A stretch of 64,000 bases of DNA. Origin: Trichosphaerium sp. ATCC 40318 (lineage: Eukaryota > Discosea > Flabellinia > Trichosidae). Positions 34,361-45,945 of this stretch are shown piece by piece; position 1 is the first letter of the stretch; each line of letters begins with the position of its first letter. Below the pieces are notes generated by a model. It saw only the letters and a list, made by a program, of their open reading frames with translations. It had not been told where the DNA came from and searched no databases. The stretch spans positions 682,001 to 746,000 of the forward strand of contig JALMLS010000577.1 in the NCBI GenBank assembly GCA_038496445.1, read 5' to 3'. Made by a program: the position numbers and the translations under genes.

Positions 34361-35961
34361 TTAATGCCGTACTGTTACTCCTTCACGAATAATGATAGTA
34401 CCTAGCTTCGATATATTGCAGTAAGCAGTACAGAAAAGTGGCTTTGAAGGTGTAAATCTTACAAGAGCAACATCACCTTTCAAAAGATACTTTGGGTTTT
34501 TAGCAGCACGTTTTTTGGGGTGACTGATTTCTAAAATTTCATCCATCCTACAACTCATAGTGGCCGTGTGAACACCTAAAATGATTACTAAAGTTAGTAA
34601 AGATCAACCTCAACTTCAAACAACGTAACTGCAGAAAGGAGAGAACCCAGCATGTATTTCATTAGGAAGATAAATAACTTTGACTTGAGCTATAAATTCT
34701 GACACATAACAGACGCTTGTGGGTTCCTCCAACGTTTGCTCTATAAGTACACAACCCCTAGAAACCCCATCGTATTCAATATCTATATGTATACCTACAG
34801 ATTCACCAGCAAAAGCCTAAACCAAAAAGAGTAAGATATTGTCAAAACACATCATAAATACAGTACCTTGTCTAAAGGTTTGTTGAACATTTCAATCATT
34901 TGTACCGTTACTTTACGTCCTGTAGGAGCCACAATAAGTGTTTGACCTACTTTAATGCTACCTCTTGCTATGTATCCAGTAACTACAGTACCAATACCAC
35001 TAATCTTATGCACTTGGTGTACCGGCATACAAAATGGCGAATTAATGTCCAATACCGCTGGAGGTAAATTATCTATAATCTCAGTTAAACAATCTCCTTT
35101 CCACCAAGAAAAACGTCTTGACGTTCTAAATACGTTTTCATCTGTTAACGGAGCAACGGGGCAAAACCTAATATTGGTACGTTTGTACCCAGCCCTAAGA
35201 GCTTCTTAGCATACATCACTTTTGTAAGCATCACAATTTCCTTTAAAAAAACATTTCGCGTACTTTTTAAGTCCACGTGACACTATTTCTACTGCTTTAT
35301 CAAATATATTTGAATCAGGATTTGAACGAATAAAATTGATTGCAATGATAATGAACTTAAGACCTTGTGCATAGGCTATTGATGCAAGTTTGGTTAAAAC
35401 CTCAGGATTTGGATAATTAGCCGAGATTACAACCAAACCAATATTAGCTTGTGTGTATCCAATAATAGCATTCTTAATACAAGCCACACTCCCTGGAGTA
35501 TCTATCAAGGTAACCTAGTAAATGATAAACAAGAGGTCAAAAGAAAAGCCAAAAAAACTCACATGTCTGTTTTGTATTTCGAAATGTGTTGTGAATGTAG
35601 TTCTTCTCATAGGGACTTCTCTTTCACATAACGGATATGGATTTACAAAACTTGCATAACTGAAAGAACGTCTATCTACTAAACCTTGTCTAATACGTTC
35701 ATGACTAGCTTTACGCCTTCGAAAAAAGAAAAAAGTAAGAAAACATATTTGTTTGCAGAAAAAAACAACTCTCCAACTATGGACACGTAACACGTAGTCG
35801 CTTGCAAGGATTGTATACAATAATGATGGATATAATTCGTACTCTTCTGACATATCACCACAATTGTAGTATAAACTTCCTGCAAGGGTAGATTTACCAG
35901 TCTCTGTTGGACCAAAAACTGCAATGCTTAAGTTTGGTTTCGATCTTCTATTGTAGTCCAT
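34361..35961 (-). CDS. divergent eEF1A-family GTPase paralogue
   Basis: The ATG at 35961 gives MDYNRRSKPNLSIAVFGPTE, then TGKST (P-loop). Later exons give FTTHFEIQNRHVTLIDTPGS (G3), KNAIIGYTQANIGLVVISAN, FCPVAPLTDENVF, PFCMPVHQVHKISGIGTVVT, FAGESVGIHIDIEYDG, FIAQVKVIYLPNEIHAG and LLKGDVALVRFTPSKPLF, the full three-domain eEF1A layout to a stop at 34361-34363. The G4 motif NKMD is replaced by INFIRSN, and the usual RGIT of switch I reads MRRTT. It is therefore not the housekeeping elongation factor. A frame-preserving splice model exists throughout (one small intron near 35200 is uncertain). Might bind nucleotide differently or act as a pseudo-GTPase. Confidence 0.75.
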
Positions 35962-36354
35962 TTTTGGTAATTGGAGTTGTCTAAAATACAAAGTAAGTCA
36001 GGTGTAAGGCGTGTTTGAATAAGTACAAACACTAAATGTTTTGTTCAAAAAAACAATACAGGGTGGAAAAGGACTTAAATTGTCGTGTTTCGATAAATTC
36101 CAGCGTAATCGCGTTGATTTCGAGAGTTTGAACGGGTTTTCGTTACGAACGTAATGATAAATTTAGTATAAGGCTCTTTTGACCTACAACGCAATAATAT
36201 AGCGTATTTTCATTAATTTAAGAGTATTATGTACTTTAACTGGTATTCAACACGCAAGTGTGGTATTAATGGTACGCAATTCTGTTGATTTAGCGAACAG
36301 CCAGTGTGTTTAATTAAACGAAGTGCATTTAAGGGCCCTTAAGTCATCGTAGTA

Positions 36355-36625
36355 CTTTTGGCCCGTTATAATGTTGTAGTCCAATTGTTTGACCACCATT
36401 CGAATAAAGCAATCTCTTGTAAACTAAGTAACAACACTGTCTATTTCCATATCGGCGAAGAGAAAAAAGCGAGATAACCTTTAATGCCAATCTAAAAAAC
36501 ACATTCGCAGTTCAAAGAGGAACCACTACCAGCGTTTTGTAACATACAGCTATTAGCCAGACCTTGATAACATGTTGCTTAGATCCCATATCCTTTTACT
36601 CTCAGGTTGAGGTATGTTGGTTCCT
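36355..36625 (-). pseudogene. fragment of the FAD-oxidase gene 3' end
   Basis: The words CAACACTGTCTATTTCCATA (36430 region), AGTCCAATTGTTTGACCACC and GATCCCATATCCTTTTACTC match the oxidase gene at 39200-39340 and 39505-39560, in the same order and orientation but with deletions between them. Only 3' exons are represented. It lies between the eEF1A-like gene and the right arm of the inverted duplication. Confidence 0.8.
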
Positions 36626-36779
36626 GTTCATGACCGTCCGGTCCACTCTATGAGGTTTTCACATTTTACAACAACATCATTGGCACTCACGGCTACAGTT
36701 CTATACTAAGCCCCAAACTAGCTGTAGATACAATGCACATAATGCATACCAATTACTGCTTCGCGAAAAATACTTCCAA

Positions 36780-38520
36780 TACTATTCTCAAGGTGTTTTT
36801 TTTGTGTCACGTTTTTGTTGAATCATATTCTACATGCTACGGGTTAATATTATTCACGTAACACTTTACAACAATCAATTATTTGTGTACTGTGTTGGTA
36901 ATATTTCGTGTCTTCCTTCTCATCTCTTAATTTTTGTTCGGGTTTCAACAGCGAAAAAGGCAAACCAAAAGATGTTTGACCTGTATGTCAGACTTTCGGT
37001 CTATAACTACCTTTCGAGCAATACAGCAACAACTATGCACGAGAGTTATCAACTTGCCTCAGACCACACTATCAGCCACAATTCAATATTTTCCAATTCA
37101 AAGAATTTGAGTTTTGTGCAAATTGTTCGGAAACTAGACCTTCGGAGTTTTTAATTTCTAAAGACCATCACCATGATTAAAGCATTTCTAGTTTTATGTA
37201 CCCTTTTCACAATAGTCTTATCAATAAGTACGTCAACATTAAAGACGAAAACACGCGAAATCAGCTCTATCCACAAGCGAAAATACAAAAAACGCTCTGT
37301 GGTCTACTCACTTAATTGCGGAAGAAGCTAACGTAGTTAGGTGACGGAGACACAGGAACGTGCTCACTCTCCTTTGGCGGAAATATACCGCCATCAACTG
37401 TTTCGTCGTTTACAGTAGACGCAACAACAGAATACTCGTTCACCTTATTAGCTGATTATAGCGCTAATTTTGGCTCTGACTCATTAACCTTCTCAGAACA
37501 CAGAACCACAACCATGAATGTAGGTTCTACTGTAAAATTCGAGTGCACTTTTGATCAACCCGTTGTAACAGGTACAACTAAAAAAACCAGTTTTACGTTG
37601 GGATGTTATGGCAAAACAATATTGTTGAAAAAATCACGTGTTTGCACTACTACAACTTTCTTTTTTTTTTGCCAGGATTTTGTATACAAAATAAAGTAGT
37701 TTTAAACAGGTGGAGTTCACAGTGAACCAAACGCTGCTGAAAATTGAGAATAGCTAACAAAAAATACAATCTGGCTCATTGTGCTATTTATTACTGATTT
37801 TACACGGCTTCAAGTTCACTACATTACTATTTTTCAACATGCTATAAATCTGGCATACAAAAACTAAAGGCCTTTTTGAGCATATCTTTCTGTATTTCTA
37901 ATGCATTAGTTAGGTTTTTATCTTACATCAACAACTTACCGCTTACTCAGGGATGTTGATTTCAATACAACATATCTCACGTAAGTACCAATGATCCTCG
38001 CTCTTTTTATAACCTCATATCTGTAGATTTTCTCTCCCAAGACAACTAGTAGATAGTGGAATAACCACTGCAGTATTTAATTACACACAACCACCTACAA
38101 CGATAGCTCCAACAACATTACCTCCAACAACGCTCCCTCCTACAACTCCACCACCAACTACACCACCAACAACGTTTCCTCCAACTGCGCCACCAACAAC
38201 AGAAGCACCTACAGTTCCTCCAACTACACAGCCTCCAACAGCCCCAATGCCACCTGTGGCGCCAACAACTGCAACACCTACTACATCAGCCCCAACTTCA
38301 AGTATCACACTATCTCCAACTAATTCAACACCAACACCTCAACCAACAACAACAATAAGGTCTCTATCAACAAAGTTGAAACCTATTACTTGTATGATGT
38401 ACATTTTTTCTATTGTGTGTTTCTTTGTGTCTGTAGTATCTTTTAATGTACACTAAAAATAAACAATGTTTATGATACATTGCCTTTAGCTTGTGCCGTA
38501 TACTCAAGCAAATGGTAATT
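36780..38520 (+). repeat. right arm of inverted duplication
   Basis: Reverse complement of 31200-32830. The junction with unrelated sequence near 38520 is marked by the shared phrase AACAATGTTTATG...TGCCTTTA, present inverted near 31250. The arms are about 4 kb apart, so the locus could form a large stem-loop in DNA or RNA. Confidence 0.85.
37173..38456 (+). CDS. Pro/Thr-rich mucin-like surface protein, right copy
   Basis: Start ATG 37173 gives the same signal peptide (MIKAFLVLCTLFTIVLS) and beta-rich domain as the left copy. The intron after the VKFECTFDQPVV exon (about 37580-37940) is enlarged and its sequence differs from the left copy, so a local replacement or insertion has happened. 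The stalk has fewer PPTT units. The C-terminus diverges by a frame change near 38413 (FSIVCFFVSVVSFNVH instead of FSIVTLVSLCL) but stays hydrophobic. Probably functional, as the frame is open through the stalk. Confidence 0.75.
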
Positions 38521-38888
38521 AATGAATAGAAAGTAAAATACAGCAATCTCTTGTATCTTTCTAAAACTTGGTGACAAGTGACAGTAAACTCGCGCTTTCT
38601 TAAAATGATAAACACTTTCAAATTTCTTCTTTTGTACTCATGGTAAGTAATGGTTATTGTTTCGTAGAATGACAATAACCAATGCTTGAAAATCATGTGT
38701 CAAGCAAAATAGAAACACTTATTTGTTGAACTTCCCGTCTTGGTTGCTTTTGAACACCTTAGCGGCAGTTTTTATTTGTCTATCTTGCTATTTATTTATT
38801 TCGTTTAACAAATACAATCTTTCTAGTTAGCATAAAGTACAAGTACATCATGATGACAGTGAGTACTCTGAGAATGATATGATATATG

Positions 38889-41742
38889 TTACAAATGAGC
38901 AGACATATAAAATGAACTGCTGAATGACGGTCTTGAGAAGGTAGCTTGTAAGCATTCCTTTGTACCAATTTCAACACGCATGTACAAAGGAAAGTGTATA
39001 GGAAGGTGTGGGATTGTAAACTGGTTTTTGAACAATCTGAATGATAATTTTGCTTCACCACGATCTAGTCTGCTTACTACCAAACTTGATAGACCATCTC
39101 TGTATTTCCATTTCTAGAAAAAAGTCAAACAGTTTCCGACTTAGCGATTCTCAAAAACAGAAAAAGGTTTTACCTTCAAAACTCCTTGGTGAGTAGTTTT
39201 TGGAGTCCAATTGTTCGACCACCATTCGAAATCGAATAAAGCAATCTCTTGTAGATCGTCATTGTATAATGCAAGCGAAACATAGCTGTCTGTAGTCAAA
39301 TCTCCAAAAGTAACAACACTGTCTATTTCCATATCGGCGAAGAGAAAAAAGCGAGATACTCTTATATCAGCATCTTCAGCATCAACACAACGTGCTATTC
39401 AAGAAAAAGTTAGTCGTATTTCGAAGAGTTAAATACTCGTTGCATTTTGTCCAACGTACAGCCAACACCAGGAGCAATAGCCCAAGATCTAGAGAACATG
39501 TTGGTTGGATCCCATACACCTTTTACTCTCTCAAGTCGAGGTATGTTAGTTCCTGTTCATTGTCAGAGATATGTAACAAAGTATGGATACAAACAGAACA
39601 GGAATGTTTACGAAAAGAACCAACATGTGAACGTTTGTTTCAGTTTCACGTACCGAGTGCGTCGAATTCTCTTCCTGTTCTAATACTATTGTAGTTTCCA
39701 TAGAATCCTCTGTTCTGTGCAATGGTTGTCATGCGGAGTAGGAAAGGATCGTAGTAAACTCTAGCAGCTGCGACCTCTTCAGCAGTTCGGTAACTTAAAG
39801 AGTAACTCCAGAGAAATCCGAAATCTCTCGAATAGAATGCGTTCTCGCTTCTTGGTATCTCAGCAACACGCTTCCCAGCGAGTGATATTTCACCAAGTTG
39901 CCCTCTACTTGAAGGTTCACTCACATTAAATCCTCTCATGAACTCATTAAGAATAGCATCAAATATACCAGGTTGTCTAATTCTCTCCTCCGAAATCATT
40001 CCTAGTATTATTAAGTCACGTGACAGAAAAATAGACTTCTACTGTTTTCAAAAACGCACCGTGTTTCCTGTATTGTTGGAAGTTGGTGACGATGGTACTG
40101 AATAGCCTAAGACAGAGTAAGAAAGAAAAGATAAGGACCCAAAAACAAAATCAATCGGAAAAGATAAAACACTTACTGGATGTTGCTATCAAAATTAAAG
40201 TTGTTGTAGAAGAAATATGATACAGGTAATCTATCTTCAATATCTGGGTTTATCCATTCAGGAAAAAAGTCAACGTTATCAACATCAACCAAAGGTCTGA
40301 GTTTCGCTTTTTTTGTTTCTACAGAATCAGGTCCCAAAAATATTATTTCGATGAGAACTCTGAAGAAATCCAATCCAGTTACTCTGTCTGTACGAAGACT
40401 TGGTGTAATCCTCGTTTGAAAGAACTTATTATCGATGAGGTCAGGCATACTGAAGATACGTGTATACCACTCCCTGATTATTTGTTTTCCTTGGTCAGTC
40501 GTATCAGTCCTGTAGTTCAAGTATCCTCCGAAGAAGTTTGATGTATCGAACGTCATTAACGTTATCTTGGTCGCAATACCGTAAGCAGGAAGTGCTCCTC
40601 TAAGCGCAAAGAAAAGTTCTGGGTTAGAATCTTTGTTGACAATGACGATATCTCCTGCTGCTGTAACTAGTTCGTATTCGACTATAACATCAACTCCCAT
40701 GCCGTGTAGTCTTGTCCAAAAACCAAAACCGCCAACAGAAAGATAGCCAGCTAGTAAAAAATGGTCAGAACTAAAGAGGAGAAATAGGTAAAAAATCTCC
40801 ACTATATCACGTGATATTTGTATTGTTTAAAAAAAGTTCGAGTTGGTGATTTGTTTTTTTCCCATTGAACGTACTTGCGCCAATGCTGTTACAATTACCA
40901 ACTGGATGGCCTCTGTTCAAAGGCGCCAAAGCTGCTGTTACATTACCAGCCAACACTCCTAAAAAAAAGAATTGGTAAGAAAAAAGACGTAAATACTGCA
41001 CAGGTGTGAGTTTGTGTGAACAGTTGGGTTTCAGAGTTCAGAATATTATAAAATTGTTAGGTATTTACCTGGTTCTATGGTAGTGTAGTTATTCGCTGGA
41101 TTAATTGTAATATCAGTCATGAGACTAAACTGAAGTTGAATGCCATTGAGTGGTAAATTAAAACCGTCTCCATTATGACCACCTTGGAATAAAATTAAAC
41201 AAACACCTAAATAGCTATTCCCTCTAAAGGCAAAGTAATTTTCTACACGTCCCCAAAAACCGTTAACGAAACGTGTTCTTTTTTTTCAAAGGATAAATTT
41301 ATTTAGTATCCAAAATAGCTAACAGATACGTACCAGCTAAAGCTGTAACTTGGGGTATGTCGTTATTTTTGGCGAACAGAATTGTAGCTCTAACGTCTTG
41401 TGGATTTGATGGTTGTACAATAGCAAGAGGTTGGTCATCTGGTACATCATCATTCAAAGTTACAATAGAATCCCTGAAAACAAAAGTTAAAAAATTTTCG
41501 CTAGCACAATTTGTTTTCGTTAACACTTTGTAATCGTACCTGATATTATGATACCTTGGATCTCCTGGTAGAAGTACGTTGCCACCAATCGAAGCCTCCA
41601 GTGTTGCCCACGGAAAAGTATTTGCTGAACAGCCTACGCACAGGAGAAGCAGAAGAAGCTACATAGGAGGTAAATAGAAGGGCTTTTTCTGATTTTTTTG
41701 TTAAAAGATACAACGTACCGCTATATGCTTGGAAGTATTCAT
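38889..41742 (-). CDS. berberine-bridge-type FAD-linked oxidase with extra C-terminal domain
   Basis: The ATG at 41742 starts a secreted enzyme (Leu-rich signal peptide across the first intron). FAD_binding_4 motifs: VLLPGDPRYHNIR, PLAIVQPSNPQDV, an AGGHN loop with the flavin-linking His, PVGNCNSIGASGYLSVGGFG with a Cys where bicovalent enzymes have one, GMGVDVIVEYELVTAAGD then ELFFALRG. The BBE C-terminal exon reads LERVKGVWDPTNMF (about 39500). Where family members stop, the frame runs on: APGVGCTLD, then DAEDADIRVSRFFLFADMEI, ALYNDDLQEIALFDFEWWSN, KWKYRDGLSSLVVSRL, ending SFYMSAHL at 38889-38891. Such oxidases act on sugars or secondary metabolites. The substrate is unknown. Confidence 0.88.
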
Positions 41743-41889
41743 AGACGCTTACTAGTTGAATATATGTTCGTGTTTTCCTGTATAGGAGAGCTATTGCGCT
41801 TGTTGTGGATTATTTAAATTTAAAAAAGCTTGCGCGACGGTTCACACTGTGTGACACGTTTAAATAATATGCACTTCGCAGTTTTCTGT

Positions 41890-42424
41890 CGTCACGTTAT
41901 GTAATAAATCTTAGGCTTCCGCTGTTAAACAATACGTGGATCACATACTCGACGCTGCTTGTAATTTTCAGATATACGATGGTAAAGCGAAGATTTATGT
42001 TTTATTTACACGTGAACACGCACCTAATTTGTTGGTTTGTTTATCTTTTGATGTCACATTGTTTGAAAAATATTTTCAGAACATTTTTGAAGTCAATTGC
42101 GCCTTAGTTTTGCTTTAAAAAGAATGATTGTCTATTGTTACACAAATTTTATAAATATGTTTCTGTATATTTTCAAAATAGTAGTATGGTACTACAATCA
42201 GTGAGGGTCAGCGATACCTTGAGTTAAGAATTGCTTATTCACGTATTGCGGTCCCAATGTTTGTTCTTGAAAACGTGGCACGTGATCCAACAAAGGAGAA
42301 GAAAACAGTAGCTAGTGCCACTTTTAACCATTTTATTTCACGTGGTGAAGACAATTTTGTCAGTTTGCGCTTTGACAGTCTGTCAACCGTCTTCCACATC
42401 CAGGTACTTGTGTTGGACATGCTA
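41890..42424 (+). CDS. conserved-looking two-exon protein, unknown
   Basis: The frame YVDHILDAACNFQIYDGKAK, then IYVLFTREHAP (about 41930-42025) is followed by a GT donor and, after an intron, ELRIAYSRIAVPMFVLENVA, then DPTKEKKTVASATFNHFISR, then GEDNFVSLRFDSLSTVFHIQ, ending at TAA 42422-42424. The alternating beta-strand pattern and absence of low complexity suggest a real domain, but I do not recognise it. The start codon is not resolved. The gene diverges from the oxidase gene and converges on the RTX-like gene with 57 bp between stops. Confidence 0.5.
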
Positions 42425-42480
42425 TAAAGTCACATTCACTTAGACGAAGGCTGTTTTGATTTACACGGCTGCAGCAGCTA

Positions 42481-43872
42481 TTAAAACAAGTAATGAGTAT
42501 GATAAAGTTCACTGAGGACGCCTTTAACGTACAAATCAGCATCACCAGTTTCTCCGAACATAGAAGGGCTTTGCACCATGGCAGTTGGTATTATATCGCC
42601 GGTGGCTATCATTAGATCATCTCCAGAACCTCCGTTTAAAATAGTAGGAGAGGCAGCAGTTGGCTCTGAGTAAACAACATAGGTAAAGACAATGCTTAAA
42701 GAAAAAGAAGGTATGCTGTCTCACGTATTGTTATAGATGACCCATAAAGAATGTCATTCCCTGATCCCCCAGATATTGTTTCAATGAGTGAGCATCGAAC
42801 ATCAAGAAAGTCGTCCCCATCGAATCCTTTAAAACAAAGTTAACACGGTCGGTTTCGGAAAAACCTGCCTGTAACTCGATTTGTTTGGCTATTTGCCACT
42901 TCCACACAATCATTATTTACCCCGCCGGATACGTCACCTACTATGGAAGGTCCATTTTCATTATCCAATATTTGGATACAGTCATTTCCTGTTATCCCTG
43001 AAATGAGTTGGTCCCTAGCTGGTGTAAACTACAAACTACAATACTAATCAAACCAACTCTTACGTATCAGTTATATCAGCAATTCTGCTTCCTCGGAATA
43101 TTATAGTGTCGTCACCGTTTACACCTACAGTTCTTTGAACAGTTGACGAAGTCACTATGATACAGTCATCGTCATTGTCTAAAAGAAGAATTATTGTTTT
43201 AAAAATTGTGATGAAAACTTCCAAAAGACTTTGAGGAAGGAAATTCTACCTCCAGATATAGTGTCTGTAATTGTGGAATCTTCGATCATGATGCAGTCTT
43301 CTCCAGCAAGAGAGGATATTCTCCCAACTGTACTTCCCATCACCTTTATGCAATCATCACCACCCGTTCCTCTTATAGAATCAGCATCTGCTGTAACTAC
43401 AATACAATTCATTCCCGTTACTAAAAAGAATAAGTTGGTAAAAAGAGTAAAACACGTGTCAACGGACGCTTTGAATTCACTTTTTTTGGTGTTTAACACT
43501 CAAGAGGAATTTATTGTTTAGGGGTTTTGTGGTTATACGCGCTTGTTGTAAAGGAAAATATACCCACGTGCCAATACTATCTATTTAGAAAGAGCACGTG
43601 GAAAAGGAACAAAAAAATGATCGAATTTGTAACAGAAAACGTACTAGCGCCTCCAGAGGCTACTGTGGTACATGTGGGACCAAAATCGCAGGCATCGCAA
43701 ATTGAAATATCACAGTCACAACCACGAGTGGTAGGAATAGGAGGAGGTAGCTGGGAGTGACATTTGCTTATATCTAGAGAATTAACAAATTAAAAACCCA
43801 AACTGATGGTAGCTACTACGAACAAATAACCAAAAACAGCGTTATCAATTTAAATATCTCCAATATTGCCAT
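42481..43872 (-). CDS. secreted protein with RTX-like Gly/Asp repeats
   Basis: The start ATG at 43872 gives a signal peptide (MAILEIFKLITLFLVICS). A Cys-rich segment follows (CDCDISICDACDFGPTC). Then come about six repeats of 22-26 residues built on G.DDCI.I..S.V.....G: GTGGDDCIKVMGSTVGRI, LAGEDCIMIEDSTI, NGDDTIIFRGSRI, and finally GGSGNDILYGSS and GGSGDDLMIATGD. The last two match the GGxGxDxLx nonapeptide of haemolysin-type calcium-binding repeats. The C-terminus is VLSELYHTHYLF (stop 42481-42483). The repeats are split by spliceosomal introns, often at repeat borders. Probably a Ca-binding beta-roll extracellular protein. No catalytic or pore-forming domain is seen, so no toxic function is implied. 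Confidence 0.65.
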
Positions 43873-44035
43873 AGTTATCTTTGACGTGTAACTTTAAACT
43901 TCCATCTTAGCAAGATTGTGCACTAAACATAAATCTTCATCTCAATCTGTTTTTTGAGGTAGATTGTGGAGACGCTACGTTCAACTGATCTCCGCGTAAG
44001 GAAGTGGTCTTGACTATTTAGCGTAGTTGTAAGCT

Positions 44036-45167
44036 CTAGAATTCCCTATGAACTTGTAACCTTCTAGAGTTCATTGAAACCGGCTTTGAATAACCTGTTT
44101 TGCTTTTGGTAACATTTTGTGATTGATGGTATCCACCATTGCTCATTGAGATTGACCATCCTTGGCTAGCAGCTACTTTTATAAATCCAAACTACTTTGA
44201 TATTAAAATACAAACTTCTACACAAGTATGGAGAGGTTGAATGGTGATCCGAAAATTATCTTGTTTCTGCATAATCGTTTAGCTTGTATGTTACATAAAA
44301 CCAAATTGATCGTTTCTATCCCAATTAAACAACAACCTAACATCGTAAGAATTTTAGAATAGTAACTCCCGCATACACACCTTTCTTTCCAGAACTTTGT
44401 CCTAAGATCCCACCAAGTAATTTTTTTGAAAATGCAAGGGTTACATCTGATTCAACAAAAAATTGGTAAACTAGTTTGTGGAAAAAAATCAAACTCCGTA
44501 CATGGTTAATCCTTTTCCATCTTCAGATGTGACTATGCCATATTCGTTTGAATAATACGAACTTCCTTTGAGATTCACTCTAACTACAAAAACCTCTGTG
44601 CACAACGAGTTTAACTTACAGGAATAAAATAGGAATGAAGCCACAGTCTTTTCTTTCGGCGTATGTAAATAGATTATTTACGCACGTGTTGGGCTGAAAA
44701 GTGACTTCCTACGTTCAATAGACCATGTCCCAGCTACAAAAACCCATTGTTGAGAATTTGGTAGAAGTAGAAACCTTCTAAGAGCAGAATCTGATAAAAG
44801 ACATCTTGTCAGGTGGTATGAACCGTCTTCGCGAAGTTCAACAAAATTAATCTCTGATTGATTGTCATACCACATTTGTTGGTAGTAATAGTACCTTGAA
44901 GAGCGTTTTAATAAATTCTGTAACGTTTTAGTTTAGTTACCCGCTAACTTGTTTTTTAAGGTCCCCATTGGTTTTTACAAGTGATATAATAACGTCTCGT
45001 ACTGTTTTAGAAGCTAAAGCGTATTGTAGAATCGTATCAAAAGCGCAAAAGCTAAAAACAATTATAAACCACCCAAAAACACTCTATACGCACACTCACG
45101 TAGCAATATGATATAACATCTCATTAGGTAGGATTACGGTACTTTGAGCACCTTCAATCAGTTCCAT
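44036..45167 (-). CDS. F-box protein, C-terminal domain unknown
   Basis: The ATG at 45167 gives VILPNEMLYHIA, and after an intron TFCAFDTILQYALASKTVRD, a good F-box (LP.E.L..I......L.....SK..R). Downstream exons read MWYDNQSEINFVELREDGSY, then ALRRFLLLPNSQQWVFVAGT, VNLKGSSYYSNEYGIVTSED, FSKKLLGGILGQSSGKK and a tail ending RLQVHREF (stop 44036-44038). The second half has WxxxG-rich beta pattern of no family I can name. Likely a substrate adaptor in an SCF-type ubiquitin ligase, from the F-box alone. One intron phase near 44900 is unresolved. Confidence 0.6.
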
Positions 45168-45559
45168 CCTATCAAGAATAGGTGCGTATGGTACTAGAAC
45201 CTTCTATCTTTTCGCGTATTGGACTTTACTAAAAACGACTGTGACATAACACGTGATGAACTATGAGCCAAGATTATATCAACAAGCTATGAAGAGCTAA
45301 CATTTTAAAGCAATGCGCAAGAGTTTTGTTGACACGCGTCCTAGCATTCTTGTTTTATTCTGAAAGTCACCGGGGTATTGGCAACTTTCGTTTTACTGCA
45401 ACTTCAACACAACTGCATTTACGTAAGTCTCATACTCTTTTTAAACCAATAACGTTTGTAGTTTTACACTTGTGTCTGTATATTCTCACGAATTCCAGGA
45501 GGAACTTTGCTGTCACAATCCTTAGGATACTGGTAACTGATGTCACCCCTGAATGCCTT

Positions 45560-45945
45560 GGTATGATCCACCAAATTCAATCAAACTCGAACGTTACTAA
45601 ACCGCCAAACCTCTGCCATTGTGTCTAACAGCAACTACTGTGTAATCACAGGGACGCATTCACACCAATCAATGTATTACGGCAACCAAGTGATCGAATC
45701 ATGGGACGACCAAATTCAATCAAACTCAAACATGACCAAACCTTGCTACCAGAGCAAGGCCAGTGTAGTCATAGGGACACTCAAGCATCAATCAAAGTAT
45801 TGCGGCAAGTGCCAAGTGATTGAAAACCATGGTGGTAGAAAACCCTCTAGTACTCCTCCATAATTGAAAACTAAGTAGAAAACCCGCTAATACCCCTTAC
45901 CAAATTCAATCAAACTCAAACATGACTAAACCGCCAAACCCTTGA
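45560..45945 (+). repeat. degenerate repeat around CCAAATTCAATCAAACTC
   Basis: Three copies of a ~40-nt word starting CCAAATTCAATCAAACTC occur at about 45570, 45709 and 45899, followed each time by (A/G)AAC(A/G)T(G/T)AC(C/T)AAACC. Between them runs a second shared piece (AGGGAC.C...CA..CAATCAA.GTATT.CGGCAA). The array is AC-rich and not obviously coding. Confidence 0.7.

Noticed and set aside
38081-38308. Val/Gly-rich minus-strand ORF opposite the right mucin stalk
   Set aside because: Pure shadow of the Pro/Thr repeats on the opposite strand.
42481-43872. Toxin (RTX cytolysin) call for the Gly/Asp-repeat protein
   Set aside because: Only the repeats are present. No pore-forming, acylation or secretion-signal domain, and it has introns and a eukaryotic signal peptide.
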